Below are positions 1 to 7,400 of a stretch of 64,000 nucleotides of DNA, one piece after another. Source of the stretch: Chitinophagaceae bacterium 26-R-25 (lineage in GTDB: Bacteria; Bacteroidota; Bacteroidia; Chitinophagales; Chitinophagaceae); assembly GCA_029906195.1 (NCBI GenBank), contig JARWSJ010000001.1, positions 1,798,001-1,862,000 on the forward strand. The letters run 5' to 3'. Each line of letters starts with the position of its first letter. Positions within the stretch are counted from its first letter, which is position 1. The notes under the pieces were generated by a model. The model saw only the letters and a list, made by a program, of their open reading frames with translations. It was not told where the DNA came from and made no database searches. The position numbers were made by a program, and so were the translations under genes.

Positions 1-285
1 AAAGCAGCCGGAGCCGTGATTACCGCCGCACTCGACATACATTCAGTTGAGGCAAGACATGCTTCTGAAATAAGGCGATTACGAGGCTTTAAAGGCTGGA
101 TCACACAAACACAGGCAAATGGTTTGCCGGCTGCGATCTATGCAGGAGAAGACAATACTATGCAAGGAGGAAAAGACGTGAAGACTGTCACCGCAGTACC
201 CGCAGATGCCATCACGGAGGCATTCGACGAACCACTGAGCATGGCGCAGGTGCTGGCGATTGCTGGACCGTTTATTAAAGCGTGA
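1..285 (+). CDS. Ferritin-like domain protein, C-terminal part (cut by window edge)
   Basis: The frame is open from base 1 and ends at TGA 283-285, giving the last 94 residues. The visible start is an Ala-rich helix containing HSVEARHASEIRRLRG; an E-x-x-H pair on such a helix is how the last helix of ferritin-like four-helix bundles (Ferritin_2 / DUF4439 type) supplies metal ligands. The tail (EPLSMAQVLAIAGPFIKA) is the conserved-looking C-terminal extension of these secreted Bacteroidota stress proteins. Family assignment is by eye from a fragment; the N-terminus, signal peptide and remaining ligands lie outside the window. The stop codon is followed within 5 bp by an intergenic inverted-repeat cassette. 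Confidence 0.6.
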   Translation, partial: KAAGAVITAALDIHSVEARHASEIRRLRGFKGWITQTQANGLPAAIYAGEDNTMQGGKDVKTVTAVPADAITEAFDEPLSMAQVLAIAGPFIKA

Positions 286-289
286 GGAC

Positions 290-415
290 AATTAAGAATT
301 AAGAATTGCCTAGGTGCAGCATTCAATACCAACAATAACTTCAAGATTGTTTGCCGGTAATGAGAAAAATTGCACTGTGAAGAATTCTTAATTCTTAATT
401 CCTAATTCTTAATTC
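290..415. repeat. Family A intergenic inverted-repeat cassette
   Basis: The left arm (290-307) is made of AATTAAG units and the right arm (383-415) of CTTAATT/CCTAATT units, so the arms can pair. The cassette fills the gap between two convergent stop codons (285 and 420), ending 5 bp from each. A bidirectional 3'-end role is inferred. Confidence 0.8.
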
Positions 416-419
416 GCCC

Positions 420-2858
420 CTACTCTCTCCTCAAACTCTTCACCGGATTTGCAACAGCTGCTTTAATCGCTTGTGAACACGCTGTTACTACCGCTATTAT
501 AATGGCCAACGCGCCAGCAAATACAAGGAACCACGCAGACATATTGATGCGATAAGAAAAGCCCTGCAACCATTTCACCATCATCCACCATGCGAGTGGA
601 GCGGCGATGACAATGGCGATCAATACAAGTTTTACAAAGTCAGACGTCAGCATTACCACAATGTTTTTAGCCGACGCTCCCAGTATTTTGCGAACGCCAA
701 TTTCTTTAGAACGTTGTTCCGCTGCATAGGTGACTAATCCAAACAAACCCAGACATGCAACAATGATAGCAAGTGCGGCGAAGTAAATGAAAATACTTCC
801 AGTGCGTTGTTCTGCATTGTATATCCTGTTGAAATCATCGTCCATAAATGAATATGAGAAAGGCTGTCCCGGCTGCATTCTGCTCCACGCTTGTTTTACC
901 TGCGTGATCAAACCCGGAATATCAGCGGTTTTTATTCGAATACCGGTAGTACCTGGTGAAGCTCCGAGGAATAGAGCGAGCGGTGAGACTTTTTGCCGCA
1001 GGGAACTGTAGTTGAAATTCTTTACGATCCCGATAATATGAAAGGTCAAAATGTTATCAGCCGAATTACCTGCACGAAAATCCTTCGGAATATAGAGGTA
1101 CTTATTCAACGGATCTTTATAACCAAGCTGCGCCGCCGCCGCCTCATTCAATATAACGCCCGATGCATCGGTACTCATTTCTTCAGAGAAATTTCTGCCT
1201 TTCAATATTGTCATGCCAAGCGTTGGAATATAATGTTCATCCACGTTCCAGAGCTGTGTTGATATAGCTGACTTCTGATCGAACGATGCATCACGAAACA
1301 ACGGTGCATCACTAAGCTTTCCACTGGTTGGAAGAAATTTTGTCATCGTAACATCTTCCACTCCTTTTATCCGCTTTAGTTCTGCGCGAAATGTTTTTGT
1401 GCTATTGCCTAGCTTATCTGTGTTTTGCAATACCAAAACCTGCTCCCTGTTAAAGCCAATATCCTTATGGCGAATGTATCGCAACTGACTGTAAATAACG
1501 ATCGTGCTGACGATAAGAAGTATGGATATACAAAATTGAAAAATCACCAAAGCACTTCTTAACGTGCTGCTTCGAAAACCTGATGCCACTTCTCCTTTCA
1601 AAACTTTTACAGGCCTGAATGCAGAAAGATAAAAGGCCGGATAGGAACCAGCCAGAAAGCCCACCAACAATGTTAAACCAATAATAGAAGCAATCAGCCA
1701 TGGCATTTCAAAAAAATGCACGTCAATATTTTTACCTGACAAATCATTGAAGTAAGGAAGACAAATCAATACGATCATCACAGCAAGTGTCATTGAAATG
1801 GCTGCCACCACTACAGATTCAGTAATGAACTGCCTGACCAGATTATTGCGCAATGAACCAAGCACTTTTCTTACACCCACTTCCTTTGCTCGGTTGGCGG
1901 AGCGTGCCGTAGAAAGATTCATAAAGTTTACGCAGGCAATCAGCAAAATAAAAATAGCTGCTGCAGAAAAAATATAAACGTATTGAATGTCACTATTCAC
2001 GCCTATTTCACCCACCTTGGAAGAATGCAAATGAATATCCGTGAGCGGAAAAAGATGATACCGCGCAAAATTGCCGCCTTGCCTGAACTGATCTTTTGTA
2101 ATGCCCAACATTTGCTGAACCTGTACCAGCACATATTTGTCGACGACTTCATCAAAATGTTTTTCAAACTTCCTGGGATCTGTGCCGGGCTTTAAAACAA
2201 TATAGGTTTGATAGTTGTTCATCACCCACATCCCCATGCGGCTTTCGGGATTGGATGACATGGAAATAAAAATATCGTTGTAGAAATGTGTTTGTGCGGG
2301 CAATGCCTTAATCACGCCTGTTATTTTGTAAGACGAGGTATCATTCACCAGCAATGATTTTCCCACAACATCTGTGCTATTGAAATACTTGCGGGCAACG
2401 GCTTCGGTGATCACGATAGTATTTGGCTCAGTCAGCGCGGTTGAAGGATTGCCTTGTATCATTGGCAAAGTAAAAACATTGAAGAGCGATGAATCTGCAA
2501 ATAACACATTGTCTTCAGCAACATTCTGGTCTGCCTTTCTTACAAGAAACCTGTCTTCAGGTCGTCTGACTCTTACATAATCCTCTACTTCAGGATAATC
2601 TTTTTTTAAGGTGAGGCCGATAGGATCCGGAGACATTGCCATATCAAAATGACTGCCGCCAAATTGAATGTCTGCATCTACACGATAAATGTCTTTTGCC
2701 CTTTTATTGTACTTGTCATAACTCAGTTCATCTATCACAAAAAACAGTATCAGCAGGCAGGTCGCAAGGCCAAGGGCAAGACCCATAATGTTAATAAGCG
2801 AGAAGCCTTTGTTTTTCAAAAGGCTGCGAAAGCTTATGGAAAGGTAGTTGCGTAGCAT
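420..2858 (-). CDS. FtsX-like ABC transporter permease (MacB-type)
   Basis: The 812-residue membrane protein begins with a short cytoplasmic tail and TM1 (SLINIMGLALGLATCLLILF), followed by a MacB-type periplasmic domain. It then has a three-helix FtsX core around residues 285-410, a second periplasmic domain, and a last FtsX core near residues 680-800 with the repeated EQRSKEIGVRKILGAS motif. The duplicated architecture is typical of Bacteroidota permeases that work with a separate ATPase in export or signalling; no ATPase gene is adjacent. Substrate unknown. The stop is 5 bp from the repeat cassette. ATG at 2858 directly precedes the MLRNYL start typical of the family. Confidence 0.9.
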   Translation of the reverse strand: MLRNYLSISFRSLLKNKGFSLINIMGLALGLATCLLILFFVIDELSYDKYNKRAKDIYRVDADIQFGGSHFDMAMSPDPIGLTLKKDYPEVEDYVRVRRPEDRFLVRKADQNVAEDNVLFADSSLFNVFTLPMIQGNPSTALTEPNTIVITEAVARKYFNSTDVVGKSLLVNDTSSYKITGVIKALPAQTHFYNDIFISMSSNPESRMGMWVMNNYQTYIVLKPGTDPRKFEKHFDEVVDKYVLVQVQQMLGITKDQFRQGGNFARYHLFPLTDIHLHSSKVGEIGVNSDIQYVYIFSAAAIFILLIACVNFMNLSTARSANRAKEVGVRKVLGSLRNNLVRQFITESVVVAAISMTLAVMIVLICLPYFNDLSGKNIDVHFFEMPWLIASIIGLTLLVGFLAGSYPAFYLSAFRPVKVLKGEVASGFRSSTLRSALVIFQFCISILLIVSTIVIYSQLRYIRHKDIGFNREQVLVLQNTDKLGNSTKTFRAELKRIKGVEDVTMTKFLPTSGKLSDAPLFRDASFDQKSAISTQLWNVDEHYIPTLGMTILKGRNFSEEMSTDASGVILNEAAAAQLGYKDPLNKYLYIPKDFRAGNSADNILTFHIIGIVKNFNYSSLRQKVSPLALFLGASPGTTGIRIKTADIPGLITQVKQAWSRMQPGQPFSYSFMDDDFNRIYNAEQRTGSIFIYFAALAIIVACLGLFGLVTYAAEQRSKEIGVRKILGASAKNIVVMLTSDFVKLVLIAIVIAAPLAWWMMVKWLQGFSYRINMSAWFLVFAGALAIIIAVVTACSQAIKAAVANPVKSLRRE

Positions 2859-3087
2859 GGCAGTTGTTTTATGGAATTAACATAAAGTATTAACAAACAA
2901 CGAAAACCTGTACCAGAATTTTAAATGATTGATAATCAAAAAATGCGCTCCCGTTAAGATAATATTTATTGTACGCTTTTGATACAAACGGTGTGCGGTT
3001 TGGGTTTTGAGGGTACTAAAATTGCAGGCTCACCATTAAAACTTATTGTATGAAAATGCAGATTCTATTCAAATACCAAGAACGCCG
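2859..3087. other. Intergenic stretch, nothing recognised
   Basis: AT-rich spacer between the divergent permease and ArsR genes. I see no ORF, RNA or clear promoter match here. A palindromic cassette and the arsR promoter follow directly. Confidence 0.5.
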
Positions 3088-3179
3088 AGGACTTAGAAAT
3101 TAGGAGTTAGGAATTAGAATAGTGTGGCAGCAGGATTGCATGTCGCCTTCTAATTCCTAACTCCTAATTTCTAAGTCCT
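3088..3179. repeat. Family A cassette with perfect 32-bp inverted arms
   Basis: Bases 3088-3119 and 3148-3179 are exact reverse complements, with a 28-bp loop (3120-3147). The units inside each arm vary (TTAGAAA, TTAGGAG, TTAGGAA), yet every variant is mirrored in the other arm. It lies 20 bp upstream of the arsR promoter. Confidence 0.95.
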
Positions 3180-3198
3180 AAAAAAATCTCCGATTTTT

Positions 3199-3246
3199 TT
3201 TGCGTAACCAAATACTTACATATATTTGTGTAAGCATTTACTTACA
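3199..3246 (+). promoter_or_regulatory. arsR promoter with embedded three-half-site operator
   Basis: TTTG at 3199-3202, an 18-bp spacer and TATATTTG at 3221-3228 match the Bacteroidota -33/-7 promoter. The -7 box is exactly the 8-bp spacer of the inverted repeat CTTACA (3215-3220) / TGTAAG (3229-3234). A third half-site CTTACA lies at 3241-3246, giving alternating orientations. The predicted start, about 3234, leaves a leader of only about 16 nt. A dimeric repressor bound here would cover the -7 box; autorepression by the downstream ArsR protein is inferred. Confidence 0.75.
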
Positions 3247-3250
3247 CATT

Positions 3251-3601
3251 ATGTCAACCGAAGCAAGAAGAGATGTATTCCAGGCAATTGCCGATCCTAC
3301 GAGGCGACAGATTATTAGCCTGGTTGCCAGGCAGTCAATGAACCTGAACGCCATCGCCGAAAACTTTGATATCAGCCGTCCCGCCATATCGCAGCATATC
3401 AAGATCCTCACAGAATGCGGAATGATCGTTATAAAAAAACAAGGAAGAGAAAGATACTGTGAAGCGAAGCTGGATAAGCTTGTTGAAGTGTCTGCCTGGG
3501 TAGATCAATACCGGCAATTCTGGACGGAGAGATTCACTTCTCTCGATAAATACCTACACAATATTCAATTAAAGAATAAAACTAAAAACAATTCAAAATG
3601 A
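3251..3601 (+). CDS. ArsR-family winged-helix repressor (AHSA1-associated type)
   Basis: The 116-residue protein has one winged-helix DNA-binding domain. Residues about 10-85 contain the recognition region ISRPAISQHIKILTECGM followed by the wing KKQGRERYCEA. The ELCVC metal-binding motif of classical ArsR/SmtB is absent, so it belongs with the SdpR-like, AHSA1-linked subgroup, whose signals are mostly unknown. I use ATG 3251 rather than an upstream TTG in the same frame, because the promoter's -7 box lies between them. Its TGA overlaps the next gene's ATG in an ATGA junction, indicating translational coupling. The product probably represses its own two-gene operon through the operator upstream. 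Confidence 0.92.
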   Translation: MSTEARRDVFQAIADPTRRQIISLVARQSMNLNAIAENFDISRPAISQHIKILTECGMIVIKKQGRERYCEAKLDKLVEVSAWVDQYRQFWTERFTSLDKYLHNIQLKNKTKNNSK

Positions 3602-4572
3602 CAAAGACCAATCAAGCAACACAACGCGAAATACTTGCGATTGTCCGCGAATTTGACGCGCCGAAGGAGTTGGTATTTGATGCCTTCGCAACCCCTGAAG
3701 CAATGGCGGCATGGTGGGGACCTATTGAATTTAAAACAACCGTAGTGAAACTGGATTTTAAGCCAAAAGGAATTTTTCATTACAAAATGGAAGGCCCTGA
3801 ACATACCATGTGGGGCAGGTTTGTCTATGGCAATATTAAGAGACCCGATCTGCTGGAATTCATTAACTCGTTTTCAAATGAAAAGGGAGAAATTGTACGG
3901 GCTGCATTTGATGCAAGATGGCCATTGGAAATTTTTAACCGGATAACATTTACTGAAAAAGATAATAAAACAACTATTACGCTCATCGGGTATCCTGTTA
4001 ATAATACAGAAGAAGAATACGAATTCTTCCAGTCAATGAAATCGAATGTTAATGGTGGATTCAACAAAACATTTGATCAGCTTGATAGTTACCTCGAGGC
4101 TCAATTTAAACTAAGAAAAGCTGCGAAGACAGATACTAAAGCAAGAGTATGCACCTACCTGAATTTTGATGGCAATACATACGAAGCGTTTAAATTTTAT
4201 CAGTCGGTTTTCAAAACAGAATTTGGTGGCAAAGGCGTTCAACGTTTCGGCGACATTCCCCAGGATGCTGGCCATCCGGAGGTTCCCGACGACATTAAAA
4301 AAATGATCCTGCACATAGAACTCCCGATACTTGGCGGCCATGTACTGATGGGAACCGACGCGCCAAAAGAAATGGGTTTTCAACTAACCTTTGGCAACAA
4401 CTCACACATTTGCCTTGAACCGGAATCCCGTGAAGAAGCAAAGAGATTATTTGATGCTTTGTCAAAAGATGGTACTGTTACCATGCCTTTGCAGGATATG
4501 TTTTTCGGTGCTTACTTCGGTGAATTCACTGATAAGTTTGGCGTAAAGTGGATGGTGAATTATAATAACTAG
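3598..4572 (+). CDS. AHSA1 (SRPBCC) and VOC domain fusion protein
   Basis: The 324-residue protein fuses two domains. Residues about 8-160 are an AHSA1-type SRPBCC hydrophobic-pocket domain (REFDAPKELVFDAFATPEAM, AAWWGP). Residues about 178-324 are a PhnB-like VOC domain of the 3-demethylubiquinone methyltransferase-like group, with YLNFDGNTYEAFKFYQSVF, a GGHVLMGTDAP strand and the C-terminal GAYFGEFTDKFGVKWMVNY motif. These domains are often encoded as separate neighbours beside ArsR genes; here they form one polypeptide. The start overlaps the arsR stop, so the two are an operon. Substrate and reaction are unknown. A hairpin-plus-T-tract terminator follows at 4687. Confidence 0.88.
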   Translation: MTKTNQATQREILAIVREFDAPKELVFDAFATPEAMAAWWGPIEFKTTVVKLDFKPKGIFHYKMEGPEHTMWGRFVYGNIKRPDLLEFINSFSNEKGEIVRAAFDARWPLEIFNRITFTEKDNKTTITLIGYPVNNTEEEYEFFQSMKSNVNGGFNKTFDQLDSYLEAQFKLRKAAKTDTKARVCTYLNFDGNTYEAFKFYQSVFKTEFGGKGVQRFGDIPQDAGHPEVPDDIKKMILHIELPILGGHVLMGTDAPKEMGFQLTFGNNSHICLEPESREEAKRLFDALSKDGTVTMPLQDMFFGAYFGEFTDKFGVKWMVNYNN

Positions 4573-4602
4573 AGATTCGATCTCGCTCATTTACCACTAA
4601 GG

Positions 4603-4630
4603 CCCGTCCGAATGGGTTCATCCGGGCGGG
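4603..4630 (+). repeat. 28-nt GC-rich palindromic mini-element, copy 1
   Basis: The arms CCCGTCCG / CGGGCGGG flank a short loop. The element splits a family C arm exactly between CCACTAAGG and CACTAAGG. An inverted near-identical copy (one substitution, one indel) lies at 61182-61208. No coding capacity. Confidence 0.75.
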
Positions 4631-4686
4631 CACTAAGGACACTAAGCCCCTCTAAGAGAGGTTGATAAAAAATGATGCAAAACAGT

Positions 4687-4716
4687 AGAGACGCCTTGAA
4701 GGCGTCTCTCTTTTTT
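4687..4716 (+). terminator. Intrinsic terminator of the arsR operon
   Basis: AGAGACGCC / GGCGTCTCT form a perfect 9-bp stem with a TTGAA loop, followed by CTTTTTT. It lies 115 bp after the fusion gene stop on the same strand. Confidence 0.8.
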
Positions 4717-4761
4717 ATATTTCATCTGTTCGATTAAATGCGACAAACATCATGATGATAC

Positions 4762-4784
4762 AGAGACGCATGCAATGCGTCTCT
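4762..4784. repeat. Family J short GC-rich hairpin
   Basis: AGAGACGCAT / ATGCGTCTCT pair perfectly around a 3-nt loop. The stem start matches the terminator hairpin at 4687, but no T-tract follows on either strand. Confidence 0.7.
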
Positions 4785-4858
4785 ACGGACAACCCTTAGT
4801 GAAACTTTGTGTCCTTAGTGGCTTAGTGGTGAATCAGAGTCGTTGCAAATAACGAATC

Positions 4859-7315
4859 CTAAATCACCTCAATCTTGTAAGCGCCATTTGTAACAGTCGC
4901 AAACTCCACTACCCCACTTGCATCTTTTTTATACTTCACCGCTTTGCCACTCTTATCTTTTATCGTAAATGAACTGTTCAATAATATTTTACAAGGCAAG
5001 CCATTTGCTGAAACGATATTAATGGTTTGTACTTTTGCATTTTTCCAGTTATAAGAAACCTCAAAACCTCGACGTGCCCGTAAGCCCTTGACAGCACCGG
5101 ATTGCAGCGACTGGTCATATGGCAATGCAGGCAACAAACGTATCACATCTTCTTTTCCGTGGCTCTGCAAAAACATTTCTGCGATACCCGCAGTACAACC
5201 AAAATTGCCATCGATCTGAAACGGAGGACCTGCACAGAATAAGTTTGGATAAGTTCCCGCACCGGATGAATACTCAACAGTGGTAACGGTAGAAGGCGTT
5301 AACATATAGCGCAAATGCTCAAGTGCTTTATCTCCATTTTGCAAACGCGACCATGTCATGATGCGCGATGCCCATGCCCATCCAATGCCACCCTTGCCAC
5401 GATGCGTCAGCGTTGCCTTAACTGCATCCGCGAGTTCGGGCGTATCCCACGGGGTAATTTCATCCAAAGGATAAACCGCCATTAAGTGTGAAGTGTGACG
5501 ATGTTCGGGCTCTACTTCTTTCACATCTGTGAGCCATTCCATCAAAGCACCTGAAGTGGGACTGATTTGATTGGGCGGCAAACGTTTGCTGATTGCCCGT
5601 ACACTGTCGGCCCATTTTTTATCAACGCCTAAGATATCCGCGGCATTCGCTGCATCGTTAAGAATGGCGCGGCCCAATTGGTTGTCAACAGTCGGCCCCA
5701 TGCAATTTGCGATGTGATTGCCATTTGCGTCGAAGTAAGCGTTCTCCGGAGAGTTCGATGGTGCAGTTACCAACCACTTATGTGTTGGTTCTTCGATTAA
5801 AATATCCTGGTAAAATTGCGCAGCACCTTTCAATATTGGATAAGCCTGCGTAAGAAATTTCTTATCGTGATTAAATTCATAGTGTGACCACAAATGCGTT
5901 GCGGCCCAAATACCTCCTGTTACAGTCGAGCCCCAGTTAGAAGATTCACCGGGAGAAGTAAAACCAAACGGATTCGTGATAGGATGCGTTACCCAGCCCC
6001 TTGCATTGTAATATGCTTTGGCAGTGCGGCTTCCATAGTTTGACATTTGTCCAAGCAAGCCAAACAGTGGTGTGTGACAATCGGCAAGGTTGGCAACTTC
6101 TGCAGGCCAGTAGTTCATCTGCACATTGATATCTGTGTGATAGTCGCCGTTCCATGGCGTTTGATATTCATCGGCCCAAAGTCCTTGTAAGTTAGCAGGC
6201 ATGCCACCCGGACGAGAAGAAGATATCATTAAATACCGGCCAAAATTAAAGTACATACTGATGAGTGCGGGATCGCTATTGCCTTTGCTAAAATTGACCA
6301 AACGCTCCTGCACGCTCATTTTACTGATCTCTGGCTGAGCGGCACCGGCAAATTTTATACTGCAACGATCGAAATAGGATTTGTAGTCTTTGGTGTTTGC
6401 TGCCAATAAATTTTTCCACGATTGCGCAGATGCTTTTTGTAAAGCAGCTTGTACAACGGGCAACGGCGCAGGGCCACGCTGTTCAACGTGTGGCCAGTTC
6501 ATATCCGTTGCTGCACTCACAAGCAATAAACACTCCGTGGCGTTGTTTACAATGATGCTTGTATCATTTTGCGTGAGCGAACCGCCAGTTGGAATTACTT
6601 TCAAAACAGATGCATAGTAAATACCATCATCACCGCGGCTGTTCATGATGCCGCTCATCTGCATTTCGTTGCCTTTCACGACGTATGACACTCTTTCTTT
6701 TCTGAATATTCTTGTTGCGAATGAAAGTGCTCCTGGTTTTGATGAACGCAAGCGAACGGCAATGACTTGTTGCGGCCCGGACACAAATGCCTCTTCTGAA
6801 AAGTTTACACCGTTGCGCTGCCAGGTTGTTTTTGAATATGCACTATCGAGTCGCAAATAGCGAGCGTAATTTTGAATGGGTTGTTGTGCATCTTTCCAGT
6901 TTATGAAAAGATCACCCAGTGTTTGATAACACCCGAACTTTCCATCTTTACCTTCACCGGAGCCGGGCCCCTTGCAGACAAAATGCTTCTGCATTAATTC
7001 TTGTGCTTCTTTGTTTTTACCGGCCAGCAGGAGTTGTCTTATCTCTGGCAAATATTTGTACGCATCTTTGTCGTCTGCATCCTGCACGCCACCGCTCCAC
7101 ATGGAAATTTCGTTGAGAACGATGCGTTCCCTGTCAGCACGCCCAAACACCATCGCCCCGAGACGGCCATTGCCTAAAGGTGCAGATGATAAATAATTGT
7201 CTGCAGGTTGTTTGAACAACATTCTCACATCGTCCTGCGCTTGTGTTGTAACGGCAAACAAACCGCTTAACATGCAAAAGAGATTTCTCTTACTGAACAA
7301 TCGTTTCATTTTCAT
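4859..7315 (-). CDS. GH95 alpha-L-fucosidase / alpha-L-galactosidase (first copy)
   Basis: The 818-residue protein has a cleavable signal peptide ending near TTQAQ (residue 27), so it is periplasmic or surface exposed. GH95 hallmarks are present: N-terminal PLGNGRLGAMVFG, the (alpha/alpha)6 barrel with HTDINVQMNYWP (393-404), SPEN with candidate acid Glu524, HRHTSHL, and FQIDGNFG with Asp702. Family enzymes release alpha-1,2-linked L-fucose or L-galactose with inversion. In Bifidobacterium AfcA the base Asp is assisted by two Asn in an HTNIN motif; here the first is Asp395. It is the last gene of the minus-strand locus, 85 bp after the GH92 gene. Length is normal for the family. Confidence 0.93.
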   Translation of the reverse strand: MKMKRLFSKRNLFCMLSGLFAVTTQAQDDVRMLFKQPADNYLSSAPLGNGRLGAMVFGRADRERIVLNEISMWSGGVQDADDKDAYKYLPEIRQLLLAGKNKEAQELMQKHFVCKGPGSGEGKDGKFGCYQTLGDLFINWKDAQQPIQNYARYLRLDSAYSKTTWQRNGVNFSEEAFVSGPQQVIAVRLRSSKPGALSFATRIFRKERVSYVVKGNEMQMSGIMNSRGDDGIYYASVLKVIPTGGSLTQNDTSIIVNNATECLLLVSAATDMNWPHVEQRGPAPLPVVQAALQKASAQSWKNLLAANTKDYKSYFDRCSIKFAGAAQPEISKMSVQERLVNFSKGNSDPALISMYFNFGRYLMISSSRPGGMPANLQGLWADEYQTPWNGDYHTDINVQMNYWPAEVANLADCHTPLFGLLGQMSNYGSRTAKAYYNARGWVTHPITNPFGFTSPGESSNWGSTVTGGIWAATHLWSHYEFNHDKKFLTQAYPILKGAAQFYQDILIEEPTHKWLVTAPSNSPENAYFDANGNHIANCMGPTVDNQLGRAILNDAANAADILGVDKKWADSVRAISKRLPPNQISPTSGALMEWLTDVKEVEPEHRHTSHLMAVYPLDEITPWDTPELADAVKATLTHRGKGGIGWAWASRIMTWSRLQNGDKALEHLRYMLTPSTVTTVEYSSGAGTYPNLFCAGPPFQIDGNFGCTAGIAEMFLQSHGKEDVIRLLPALPYDQSLQSGAVKGLRARRGFEVSYNWKNAKVQTINIVSANGLPCKILLNSSFTIKDKSGKAVKYKKDASGVVEFATVTNGAYKIEVI

Positions 7316-7400
7316 GTAGTGCTTTTTTATTCTTTCATTAACCCGGTTGTTAAAGAAATAAAGTGTTGTGTTTTATTTGTTCGATCGCACCCTTCATTTG

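Larger units (their letters stand above)
4592..4830. repeat. Family C cassette, interrupted by a small element
   Basis: The left arm is CCACTAAGG...CACTAAGGACACTAAG (4594-4646), interrupted at 4603-4630; the right arm (4795-4830) is its inverse. The interior holds the arsR-operon terminator and a second GC-rich hairpin. Between 4831 and the next gene end nothing else is recognised. Confidence 0.85.
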
